From NCBI GenBank assembly GCA_026874595.1, contig CM049318.1, positions 54,389,250 through 54,453,249 of the forward strand: DNA of 64,000 nucleotides, written 5' to 3'. Under the pieces are notes generated by a model that saw only the letters and a list, made by a program, of their open reading frames with translations, did not search any database and was not told where the DNA came from. Each line of letters begins with the position of its first letter. Within the stretch, counting starts at the first letter, position 1. This DNA comes from Sipunculus nudus. Its lineage: Eukaryota; Annelida; Sipuncula; Golfingiida; Sipunculidae. Shown here one piece after another: positions 33,001-42,299 of the stretch. Position numbers and translations under genes: made by a program.

Positions 33001-35669
33001 ACTTAACTCTATATACGAGCCGCGACGAGACGTCGTCAGTACTCAGTACAGTGCAAGACGTTTCGTCTCTGCAGGCGGCTATACGTTACAGTGGCCGAGT
33101 GTATATTACCGCGCGGGAGATCCCAGTCACTGTTTTGTCCCCGTCACAGAGTCAATTAAGGCTCTGTTGTTCTCTACTTTACTTTACCGTGACGCGCCCA
33201 CCTCCCCGCTGGAATAATGGCTGCAACATATGAATGCCTCAAATGGTGTTGTATCCCAGCGATGACAAAACATATTGTTCGACATTTTCTGGACTGGATA
33301 CTATGTATGTGATCAATTGATAATTAATTGTGTGATCAATGTGCAATAATTTTGGTCTTCATGCGTAATTTCATTTTTTTTCAATATTCCGCTTCCGCTG
33401 ATGGAATGGGCTAAAACTTATTTTAATTACCGATGGAGTGCAGTTAGTAGGCATGTACTTAATTGCAGTTTGTAACAATTGACTGTTGATTTTATATGAG
33501 TTTAAGTAGGGCGTTTGTGTATGGCCGTACTCGTGTGTGTAGGTTGTATTACCCCTACCCATAAATACAATTTTATTGATATAAATAAGTAGGACATAAT
33601 CGATATTGCGACATGTGTTTATCATTTAAAACTATTAAGATATTAATTAAACATACATAATCAACATCACAAAGTATGTTTTCGACGTTTGTGTTGACAT
33701 GTATTAATTACATAGCCGTGAAACTGATGAACTCTGTCGCCATGACGTATAATGCGGTAATAAAAGGTCACTACATGTGGAACGATGACGTCACCCTTAT
33801 TAAAATGGGCAAACCAAGCATCCCACACATTTATTGATGCGTGGGCCGCCAACACCTGGCTTTATTGCCTGTTTGCTCAAAATAACTACTGTATAAATGT
33901 TCAGTTTATGTATGCCTGCTTACCACATCAGTGAACCATCATCGAATCAATGGATAGATCTTTACGGAACTCTAAACGCAGTATATTATATCTTCTGTCA
34001 GAGGAAAATCTTCCGATTCAAAGATATATAGACTGTATAAAGTCAGGGTGCAATTGACCTATCCAAGAACTCTGTTTGACCTTATTTGCATATTCATTCA
34101 ATGAATAATCATGAGCAGAGATAGTGAGAGCAACCAATCAAGTTACTATTAGCAAAGTAAACAGTCAATCTCCCGACAAACGCAAGATTTGCATAATTTG
34201 GGCGATCCTCCCAAACAGAATATGTGTAATCTGTTTGAGTACCCGTGTCGACATATTTTTGTACAAAGGAGACAGTATTAAAAGTTCTAGGCCAAAGGTT
34301 GCAAGAGGCATTCCGCCGACCACCGAGTGAATATTGATGTCTTACCCGGCACGTAATTCGTTTTAGACAAATAATCCAAAATATGGCAAGACTGTTCACA
34401 ATGACTGCGATTTGTTCATCACTGGAGAACATTGATATAGCAATTCCAGCTGATGACGTCAGTCCATACGACGTCATATGTCATCAACCTTTGTGACGTC
34501 ACTATTATTTTGTAAACAGCTCTCGCAACCATGCATGGCCATGGAAGGCCTTCTGTGTAGGAGCGTTTTCAGGACTCTTTATCATAATTAGGTTGAAAGG
34601 GCGTACCTAGCATATGGGCTGTGGTAGATAGGTCAGTTTGAACCAGAAAAACTGCAATGGTCTCCATGCCTGGCGCTAGATACTGTGTATGGATCCATAT
34701 TCGTGTGTTTAATATTTCGGGTTTTCACCATCTCAGTGCTTTGCGAGGGTTGAAAGTTCGCGATCTCGCCAGTTATTTATACACCCTAAATTAAATTACA
34801 TAATATGAGCGCAAAACCATATAACAATGCCACCGGAAGACTGGGTAACATCTAACTAGCGGAAATTCTTCCACTTTAGACAGATAATTTAAAAAATCTG
34901 ACTGAATTCATAATAGGAATCTTTGATTTTTTGGGGCACCATTCAATATCTACTATTATTAAGTTTTGTTTTTCAAGATCATTTCTCTTTTACGTTTATC
35001 GCGAATTTGAAAGCCTCGCGAAAATAATGACAACCAGAGTATACGTATAATTACTCGTGAATATTTTACTCGGGGAGTTTTTTTTTAATGAACGTTTGCT
35101 CTTATTACAACTGTCAACTATGTCCGAACTGTATCCATGTCAGAATCATTTCTTCACTTTCTTTCAGATTTATATTATAAAGTTATTGTCAGTTTGCATA
35201 ATTAAAACTTACTTCCTTAAATCGTATAATGCAATGGCTTTAAAATTGGATGCTTTCAAAGTTAAATCGAGGTGGAATTTTTATGTTCTATCGAATCAAA
35301 GAAATAGCTATTAAAATACAAATTTGTATATATTTTTCTTCTTCAGGTGAAGGTGACATGGCCGTATCAAACTGTCTGGGAAGCAACGTGTTCAACATCC
35401 TGCTGTGTCTTGGGTTGCCATGGTTACTGCAGACAGCGGTGGTTGCCCCTGGCACCACAGTCCGTATCCAGAGTTCGGGGCTGGAGTTCACCGCGATCAC
35501 GCTTTTGGCGAGCGTTGTGTTCTTAATGGCGATCGTCATAGGAAACCGGTGGAGACTGACTAAAGCTATCGGAGGAGGCTGCCTAGTCGCTTATGCTATA
35601 GCCATAGCTTTAGCCTGCATGTATGAACTGAATGTCTTCGGACCTATGAATCTACCTCCTTGCCCATGA
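24798..35669 (+). CDS. SLC24A5-like: NCKX5-like Na+/Ca2+(K+) exchanger, copy 2 (complete, nine coding exons)
   Basis: Coding exons: 24798-24906, 25528-25737, 26010-26093, 27162-27265, 29101-29201, 29618-30129, 31212-31421, 32250-32351 and 35347-35669. They total 1,755 nt, 584 aa plus TGA, with every junction in frame. Order: cleavable signal peptide (1-24), NCT motif (51-53), TM1, alpha-1 repeat (113-168; Glu128 matches NCKX2 Glu188), further helices, a hydrophilic cytosolic loop (about 222-380), then membrane helices, alpha-2 repeat (about 450-503; Asp467 matches Asp548) and C-terminal helices. The family exchanges Na+ for Ca2+ plus K+. The segments around CRVFW/PDCRR, VWMVTI.G and [15 protein letters not shown] resemble NCKX5. 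Notably residue 494 is Asn in GSNVFNI, where NCKXs have the K+-binding Asp (NCKX2 Asp575, 27 residues after Asp548, as here). Ca2+ handling is confident; subfamily and K+ use are inference. Confidence 0.94.
24907..25527 (+). other. Intron 1 (coding) of SLC24 copy 2
   Basis: It holds AGT triplets, a (TA)n run (about 24,978-25,016) and a 32-bp perfect inverted repeat (see separate entry). It also has a second TA-rich palindromic patch near 25,205-25,230. Confidence 0.7.
25037..25132. repeat. 32-bp perfect inverted repeat (hairpin)
   Basis: Arms 25037-25068 and 25101-25132 are exact complements (core CTATGTGTATAGTTAGCTTG), with a 32-nt loop. The intronic RNA would form a strong stem-loop. Confidence 0.92.
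25528..25737 (+). CDS. SLC24A5-like: SLC24 copy 2, coding exon 2 (NCT motif, TM1)
   Basis: 210 nt; acceptor TTTTACAG, donor GTGAGT; phase 1 in and out. It encodes [21 protein letters not shown], the first core helix and [11 protein letters not shown]. Confidence 0.93.
26010..26093 (+). CDS. SLC24A5-like: SLC24 copy 2, coding exon 3 (alpha-1, first half)
   Basis: 84 nt; acceptor TTTTCAG, donor GTGGGT. It encodes [19 protein letters not shown] with the ion-ligand Glu128. Confidence 0.95.
26094..27161 (+). other. Intron 3 of SLC24 copy 2
   Basis: (GA)n at 26,239-26,283 and (TA)n at 27,028-27,075. Nothing else recognised. Confidence 0.6.
27162..27265 (+). CDS. SLC24A5-like: SLC24 copy 2, coding exon 4 (alpha-1, second half)
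   Basis: 104 nt; acceptor TTGCAG, donor GTGAGC. It encodes [15 protein letters not shown] and a helix ending CGLFAGQ. The longer ORF running past the donor reads intron. Confidence 0.95.
27476..27651. mobile_element. MITE with AGTGSAACCTRCT termini
   Basis: The left end AGTGGAACCTGCT and the complement of the right end AGTGCAACCTACT match. TA flanks both sides. The interior repeats AAGACCAC words. CAGTG-type ends with a TA target site suggest a Tc1/mariner derivative. Confidence 0.55.
28584..29007. mobile_element. Mariner-type MITE M1, copy 1 (424 bp)
   Basis: Ends CTGTGGTTGCC..TATTCGCG and, from the right, CTGTAGTTGCC..TATTCGCG, with TA duplicated at 28582-28583 and 29008-29009. The interior is rich in TTCGCGA words. 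Two more copies are at 34,683 and 63,498. Confidence 0.85.
29101..29201 (+). CDS. SLC24A5-like: SLC24 copy 2, coding exon 5
   Basis: 101 nt; acceptor TTTGTAG, donor GTAAGT. It encodes LTWYPLTRD and the next helix, ending DSQVYW as in NCKX5-type proteins. Confidence 0.93.
29202..29617 (+). other. Intron 5 of SLC24 copy 2
   Basis: Nothing recognised. Confidence 0.6.
29618..30129 (+). CDS. SLC24A5-like: SLC24 copy 2, coding exon 6 (helix and large cytosolic loop)
   Basis: 512 nt; acceptor TTTCAG, donor GTAAAT; phase 2 in, 1 out. After [10 protein letters not shown].. it becomes strongly hydrophilic ([13 protein letters not shown], many Asn, Lys and Glu), as expected for the family's poorly conserved cytosolic loop. 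This single exon carries nearly the whole loop. Confidence 0.92.
30130..31211 (+). other. Intron 6 of SLC24 copy 2
   Basis: An R1-like repeat is at about 30,786-30,905 (GCCAGGAGGGTTTTATG.., GTACGAATTTTGATGAAATT). A T-run followed by a G-run lies at about 31,134-31,152. Confidence 0.5.
31212..31421 (+). CDS. SLC24A5-like: SLC24 copy 2, coding exon 7
   Basis: 210 nt; acceptor TTATCAG, donor GTCAGG (weak). It encodes [20 protein letters not shown], and two helices ending VWMVTII. An internal PDCRR motif matches the family. Confidence 0.92.
31422..32249 (+). other. Intron 7 of SLC24 copy 2
   Basis: AT-rich; nothing recognised. Confidence 0.6.
32250..32351 (+). CDS. SLC24A5-like: SLC24 copy 2, coding exon 8 (alpha-2, first half)
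   Basis: 102 nt; acceptor TATTACAG, donor GTACGA. It encodes [18 protein letters not shown] with the ion-ligand Asp467, then VAREG. Confidence 0.95.
32930..33290 (+). repeat. Dispersed repeat R2, copy 2
   Basis: Inverted counterpart of 19,551-19,910. The ORF at 33,051 is this repeat. Confidence 0.8.
34454..34501. promoter_or_regulatory. CRE cluster (TGACGTCA x2 plus a variant)
   Basis: TGACGTCA at 34454-34461 and 34494-34501, with CGACGTCAT at 34469-34477 between them. CREB/ATF consensus sites; function untested. Confidence 0.35.
34683..35039. mobile_element. Mariner-type MITE M1, copy 2 (357 bp)
   Basis: TA-flanked (34681-34682, 35040-35041). Left end CTGTGTATGGATCC..ATTCGTG; right end, reversed, CTCTGGTTGTCATTATTTTC. 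More decayed than copies 1 and 3. Confidence 0.65.
35347..35669 (+). CDS. SLC24A5-like: SLC24 copy 2, coding exon 9 (alpha-2 second half, C terminus)
   Basis: 323 nt from acceptor CTTCTTCAG to TGA at 35667-35669. It encodes [18 protein letters not shown] (Asn494 in place of the usual Asp), GLPWLLQ and three terminal helices, ending [10 protein letters not shown]. Confidence 0.95.
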
Positions 35670-35727
35670 CCACCTGCGTTTTGTTATTACTGCCGTTGTA
35701 TAATCATCACTGTTAACTCTCTAATGT

Positions 35728-35868
35728 AATAAACTCATAATTTACAACGGCATATTTGAAATAAACCGAAATTCCTAAAAACAAAATATTGACCGTTTAT
35801 GAAAAAGCGGTTGCAAACCGGTGTCAGCTCCTGTTTTCACTTGATATCTTACTTGGTGCTGCAATAAA
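35728..35868 (+). terminator. Poly(A) signals of SLC24 copy 2
   Basis: AATAAA at 35728-35733 (59 nt after the stop), about 35760 and 35863-35868. Cleavage sites are not determined. Confidence 0.6.
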
Positions 35869-35869
35869 G

Positions 35870-36654
35870 GAAAACATAATTCTGCCCTTTCCTCAAAAGG
35901 CTGTTGTTATTGTTGGCTCACCTTACAACCAAGATCGATATGTGCAATTCAATCAAAAGTAAAAATCAATGTGTTCAAGGAAGATCAATACATGTAATGT
36001 TTCTGGGGAATCAAGAAAACAACCTTAGACTGGGAATCTCTTTTCATCTGTTTTGATTACTTTTGTCATATTTATATGTTACTTTTGAATACTTAAACGC
36101 CGTAAGTCGTCAGCCTAAAAAAATAAACTATGTTGTGGAACATGCATTGCCCGAATGATCTAATATAACGGATAAAGCTTTGAACGAATAGTGATTCCTG
36201 ATAAACCTTAACTTTAACAGAAATATTTAGGTATCCTGTTCATGTAGCCTATTGCAACAGAATATATTTTAGATCATGGACATTTGGCATGAATGGACCA
36301 TGCAATAGCAGAGGACTTTCAATCAGCTAAGAAAAGAAGAATATGTTAAAGAATTTTGGAAATATATGCATATACTTTATACTTATACATAAAATGTTAT
36401 TATATGTTACACTAAATAAAAGGTTTGAGCCGGATATCTGACCTTTCAAATGTTAGTACTTTGTGTTAAAAATTCCAATAATACAAGGTCAACCAACTGG
36501 ACGAAGTCTCCTTGATCAAATTTGTTCTGTTGGCTGCATATATATTGGTAAATACCAAAATAGTAAAACAAAAGAATACCAAAAGAATAAATACAATTGC
36601 TATCAATCAAACTTTTTAAAATACAAATCATATTCTATCTTAAACATTTGTAAA
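35870..36654. other. Intergenic stretch
   Basis: AT-rich; nothing recognised. Confidence 0.4.
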
Positions 36655-37822
36655 TAACTAGAATACGGGTAGTCGACAAGGGAATACGTGTATCCGCCAA
36701 AATCAGAGTAGGACGGGTGAAGTGAGAAATGGATTGTGTGGCAAGGGCAAATAGAGTTACATGTGTTACATATTAGAATGGATGTCTGCCACGTAAACAT
36801 GATTGTAGGTGGCGCCACCTGTTATTTGAACGAAAACTATCCAAGATGTATACGCATGCAAAATTTCAGGTGGAAAAGTCACACCACTGCAGAGATATGA
36901 GTGATTTTATCCACCAGCAGAAAAACAGATGGACGCTGTGCAAAAATGACTACAGGTGGAGCCACCATTTTAATGTATGTTATAAAGCTATCCAAGGGCT
37001 ACATTTGTGTAATTTTTTTTCCTGATTGGTCAAACGGTTCCCAAGATATGAGCTTGGATGTCTGCAGCGTGAACGTGAATGTAGGTGGCGCCACCTGTCA
37101 TAAAATCAAGAAAGCTATGCGGGATGTATACGCATGCCGAATTTCAGGTAATTTGGTCAGACCAATGCAGAGATAGGAGTAATTTAACCCAAGGCAGACA
37201 AACAGATGGACGCTGTGCAAAAATGGCTGCAGATGGCGCCACCATTTGTGTGTATGTTATAAAGATATCTAAGGGCTACATTTGTGTAATTTTTTTTCCT
37301 GATTGGTCAAACGGTTCCCAAGATATGAGCTTGGATGTCTGGAGCGTGAACGTGAATGTAGGTGGCGCCACCTGTCACAAAATCAAGAAAGCTATCTAGG
37401 ATGTATAAGCAGGCCAAATTTCAGGTGAATTAGTCAAATCACTGCAGAGATATGTGTGATTTTAACCCAAGGCAGATGAACAGAAGGACACTGGGCAAAC
37501 ATGGTTGCTGGTGGCGCTACCATTTTCTGTGTATGTTATAAAACTATCCAAGGGCTACATTTGTACAATCTTTTTATCCTGATCGGTCAAACGGTTCCCG
37601 AGATATGTGGGTTTATGTGTGGAAACAGACGCACAAACGGACGCTGGGCAGAGAGGAAAGGTCAGAGGTCAAGACCAATTGGTTAGGCACCAGTTCACAT
37701 GTGACCCGATAATTTGTGTAAGTTTCGGAAAAATCTGTCCAGTAGTCTCAGAGGAGTTCTCCTGAAACGAACGCGCCGGCGGCGGCAGGACCCGGTAAAA
37801 AAACATAGTATGCGCAAAACTT
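36655..37822 (+). mobile_element. Element T, copy 2, with 276-bp tandem units
   Basis: Same ends as 21,190-22,205. GGTGGCGCCACCTG starts at about 36,807, 37,083 and 37,360 (period 276-277). A second half-unit motif (GGTGGMGCYACCATTT) is at about 36,957, 37,233 and 37,511. Each period is therefore two related halves. The ORFs at 36,901-37,399 translate these repeats. Confidence 0.8.
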
Positions 37823-39327
37823 CATTTACAATTACAGGTAATTACCATTACACACGACAATTACCACCCATGCAAATGATCCTTGTACACGAACCAACCC
37901 CCCCCCCCCCCCCAGCAAGATGATAACCATTCGATGATGTTGTTCTGTTTGGAGGATGTCGCAAAGTTCATGATGACCTAGCTAGTTGGACCACAGCATT
38001 TCGCTCACGGCATATTCGTACCAACAGACTCCGTCCATTGCTTAATGTTCATTGTCATATTTAACAAATTTCTTAATATGCCAGTATTTTTAATGCCCAC
38101 TTTATGTCAAAGATTTGAAATTATTTCTTTCTTTGTTCCCTTATTGTTCACACTCCTAACCAAACTTAGTATATTCACCCTTTGCAACACAGTTTAACAG
38201 TAAAGATAATTAATAAGTAACTAGCATCATGGCTTGCAACTTGTATATTTTACAACCCTCAGATATTATCCAGATTTTTAAGCAACCTAGAACTAAATAA
38301 GAACCATCAAAATATAAGGTAGATGGTAAAATAATGACAATTTTAAAGTTTGACAGTTTAGAAAAGTGTAGGCCCTAGTCCAGGCCTCACCTCTTGCTCA
38401 AGGTTGATTATCCTGTTGCTGCTCCGCATATCCTCATTTTTATTTAAGGTGGTACCATTCAACATATGTCACGTAGCTCCTCTGAAGCCAGGTCTCGGAA
38501 ATATCCGTGAACTATATATAGTGTGTCAAGAGGGAGAGGAGAGGTAACAGTTTGCTGTAAATCCTGAGATATTTTACATTATTTTGCAAAGGGACTATCG
38601 AAGGACACGTGGCTGTATTTATTTTCCCTATATAACATCTATTAAACACCTGAGGTTTGGGCCTCTTTTAAATAATTTTCAAAATAAATTCTGATATTAA
38701 ACTTTTTTTTACCTGAGAATTTGTTGATTCTTCAGTCAAACTAGACCAAGAAAAAGGGGGCTTGTATATCTCCTTTTTTAACCATCCTGGCCCGAGTGCA
38801 GTGAAGCCTAAAATACCCCACTAAACAGTCCCAAACAAGAATTTGGACAACACCTCATTGATTGGCCACAGATTTTTTTGAAAAATTTACCAATACTGTC
38901 AATTTTATTGAAAGTATGCTTAACATGCTTAAAAATCAAACAATGGGGTGTTTTTGATGCTCCATCACATGATGGCTAGAGCTAACCAGAGAAAGCAAGA
39001 CCATTCAGGTTCAGGGCTTGGTGACCCCAGGTCATGTAAACAAATAGGACCACGTGACCCGCAGAGTTATTTATTAGGAAATAGCCATCAGGTGTTTCCA
39101 ACATGCGTTGGGTGGAGGTTGCAGCGCCATCTATTGAGTGCCAATGCAACTAAACGATAAATGCCTCGGACCAATTAAAATCTAAGTAATAACAAAGGCA
39201 GCATAGTCTGTTTTGTGCCCAGTGAATTCCAAGTTTCAGAAGAGTTGGTTAAAACTGAATTATATTCACAATATTCAGGGTTATTTTACCGTGAAATTTA
39301 TAATATATATATATACATACACGTAAA

Positions 39328-39388
<61 letters not shown>

Positions 39389-40079
39389 TATATATATATA
39401 GACTATTAGAAAAAAATGCCACTTTTACGGAATAAAAAACATTTATTTCTAGGGGACGTAAGGTCACACATTTCATGTGTATGCATATGCCTTTTTCCCT
39501 TATGGTAATAAGGGAATGATAATCATAATATATGATCTAATAGGCCGATATATGTTGCATCCAGTCCAACACTGATACGATGTCTCCGGGAAGGCTCACT
39601 GAACAACTGTCAATACGTGCAAAGTTCAAGGTCAGCTATACATTAACATGTATCACACACATGATAGGCGAAGATAAATACACCGTTTCTTATCTCAAAA
39701 ACAGAGAGTCCAACGAGAAGTATAGTAGGGGCCTACACGTGAACTGGGACGACTGTATATATCCTATTAACCCGACCCTCCCCCCCCCCCCCCGACTATG
39801 AGGTTCAGCGACTCCTAATCACATGGCAAGTAAGCAAGTATAGTATAACAAGTCATGCGAGTGACATATATAGCTCAGTTGTACACAGCCAACATCACGG
39901 GACCATTCAGCTAACGAGCGCAGAATTCGTGTGTACTGCCACTACTGGTGTTGAGAGAAATACATGGTAAGCTGCAACACGTTCTCATGCACATATAGAC
40001 GGGTCAAAATATTAATAACCCCCAACAAATTGCATGAAATTGTTTAAGGGTGATTTTCTGTACTTCAGGACCAGTTTAT
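37823..40079. other. Intergenic stretch
   Basis: Poly-C runs at about 37,900-37,914 and 39,779-39,794, and a (TA)n tract at about 39,336-39,400. No gene or named repeat was recognised. Confidence 0.5.
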
Positions 40080-40377
40080 GGTCAAAAGTTTACCAAACGT
40101 CGTGGAAGTTAGTGCAACAGAACCGAGAACCGGATTCTGGGCGTTTTCCGCTTTTGCTCCATTTACCTCCGTTTATTCCAATGTGCGTCTCGCTTGCTGG
40201 GCGGCTTATAAATACGTTTAATAAGCATATTAACTATTATTATTAATATTATTAATATTATTAACTGTTTATTATGAAACACACGACAAATCATGATTAA
40301 TAATCAAATTAATTTCCATGTTGTGGCAAAATATTATATTATAATAATCATTCGATCAGAAGAAATATATATATATT

Positions 40378-40378
40378 T

Positions 40379-40427
<49 letters not shown>

Positions 40428-40505
40428 CTAATATATATATATATATAAATATATATATTATAAATATATATATATATGTATTTACATATATATATATATA
40501 TAGAA
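40378..40505. repeat. (TA)n microsatellite in left arm
   Basis: TA runs with short interruptions; mirrored at 44,420-44,550 in the right arm. Confidence 0.9.
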
Positions 40506-40806
40506 AAAATGCATTAATCGGAATGTCAGAAAAAATATGAAAACAAAACAAAAATAAAATGTCAATATTCCTTAAAAGATAAATAAATCAAAACCAGCAT
40601 AAAAATATCAACATTTTTCGAATATTTCGAACATTAGGCTACAGTATGGTGTATACTCTGGAGGTGTACATTTCATTTCAAGTGAGATAACTTTGTTTTA
40701 AAGTGTGCATGCGATTTTAAAAATATGTATTTTTTGTAGCTCAAATTATCAGGTTGAGCCTCATCCCCTACGGGATGGGTGAAATTAAGCCACACGTCGG
40801 TCTGTA

Positions 40807-42044
40807 GACCCACATCAGCGATTCGTTTGAAAACTCGCCAAGGAACACCAACAATGAGAGTAAAGATTATTTACCTGGACCAAGTGACCGCAAGCCAAGC
40901 ACTTGAAAACAACGTACGCATTGGACCGGAACGCTTCACAACAGAGCCATACAGAACTATTGAAGTTACCTTTTGTGGCCGATGCCTAGAGTCGGGGCAC
41001 CCCAGTCGCAGCTGCCACAACAAAGCCAAGTGTTACAGATGCGGGAGTCCCAGTCACCTCACCAAACAATGCTCAGTACAAACACCAACTTGTGGAAATT
41101 GTAAAGGTCCACATTCTTTAGCTTATAGAGGTTGCACCTACTATCGCCAGTACAAGAGAAAGCACACAACAACAAGTGACGTCATTGAGACTACATCACC
41201 AAGACAACAAATGCACATTCCCATGGATACTGAACCTACTAGTCAAGCCACCTACTCAGAAAAAACTACCGTTGAACTCCCGTAGTGTAGAGGTGCAAAC
41301 CTTGAAAACAACAACTACCAAGAATATTACAACTCAAACTCCCAAGTCAACCACAGAACAAAGCGAAGTGTCCAAAAGGAAACAACAGATGAAAATGGCA
41401 GAGACTCAAACTGAACCTGCCCAGGTCAACACAAGTACCCAGACTGAAACGTTACCTGAACCGATGGAAGAAGAAGCTTACAGCCCAGAGAAGATAGATC
41501 AAGCAACAAACACCACAGCCAAGCAAACCGGATATCCACCCATTATCTTATCGCACAGCTGAGTGAAGAACAAATTGAAAATATCTTCCAGATGGTATAC
41601 CAAAACATTAAAGATGCTCTGAAAGAAATTGCATTCCCCCGGTCAACTCCAGAACAAGACCAAACAGCTGTATCTGAAGAACCAAGAAAGTCAACCAAGC
41701 CAAAACAACAGTTAACAGCAGCAGCCAAGTCAACCACAGTCAAGCCCAAGAAACGGAAGAAACGGAAACGGAAGAAAAAGAATTTCAAGTACAGAAGTCC
41801 AAAATGAAGAAACCGAAGTTCAAGAAATTCGACCCAAATGACTACAGATAGTCTACACGACCAAACTGTAAACAAAACAGAATCTCCCGAGGAAGAGTAT
41901 AAAACACAATAGAAAAAGGCTTCTTTTCGTCTGTCGGCTCCTGCGAACGGAGAACATCATTATCACTAACATTACCATCTTCACTGCTTAAGGAGTGCAC
42001 GGGGTTGGAGTCAAGACTACAACATACCTGGGGCTACTCGAGGA
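40807..42044 (+). pseudogene. LINE ORF1 (zinc-knuckle nucleic-acid-binding protein), 5'-truncated and frameshifted
   Basis: The first frame (to the stop at 41,285) begins inside the typical ORF1 core (SAIRLKTRQG.., RVKIIYLD) and carries three zinc knuckles: CGRCLESGHPSRSC, CYRCGSPSHLTKQC and CGNCKGPH..C. This is the layout of jockey/CR1-type LINE ORF1 proteins, which bind element RNA. Coding-like, Thr/Gln-rich sequence continues in a second frame (41,286-41,562) and a Lys/Arg-rich tail in a third (about 41,545-41,807), so at least two frameshifts have occurred. No start codon, endonuclease or reverse transcriptase is present. Both ends abut satellite sequence, so it is a fragment captured in the inverted repeat. 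A host CCHC gene is unlikely given the frameshifts. Confidence 0.75.
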
Positions 42045-42299
42045 GCGAATACTTCATTTGCCTTGCCTTGCCTACGGGATAGTCAATGTTAAGAGACGCA
42101 TCATTCAGTTACTGTACTGATCAGATAAATACCTGTAAAACTGTGGAGAGGTACATTTCATTTCAAGTGAGATATCTTTTTTCAAAATGTGCTTAGTATT
42201 TGTAATATATATATATACATCAATTCATTGAACAAATTGTCAGGCTGTGCCTCATCGCCTACGGGATAGTCAATATTAAGAGACACCTAATTCAGTAGA

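Larger units (their letters stand above)
32352..35346 (+). other. Intron 8 of SLC24 copy 2
   Basis: It holds repeat R2 copy 2 (32,930-33,290), a CRE cluster (34,454-34,501) and MITE M1 copy 2 (34,683-35,039). The rest is unrecognised. Confidence 0.6.

Noticed and set aside
36901-37399. Two related ORFs of 91 and 104 aa
   Set aside because: They translate successive 276-bp tandem units of element T; no protein motif.
40779-41285. Host CCHC zinc-finger gene
   Set aside because: The ORF starts with a non-ATG codon inside satellite sequence, has frameshifts downstream and carries the knuckle layout of LINE ORF1.
41176-41562. Separate 128-aa gene overlapping the zinc-knuckle ORF
   Set aside because: Its second half is the frameshifted continuation of ORF1; its first half is an out-of-frame reading of the same sequence.
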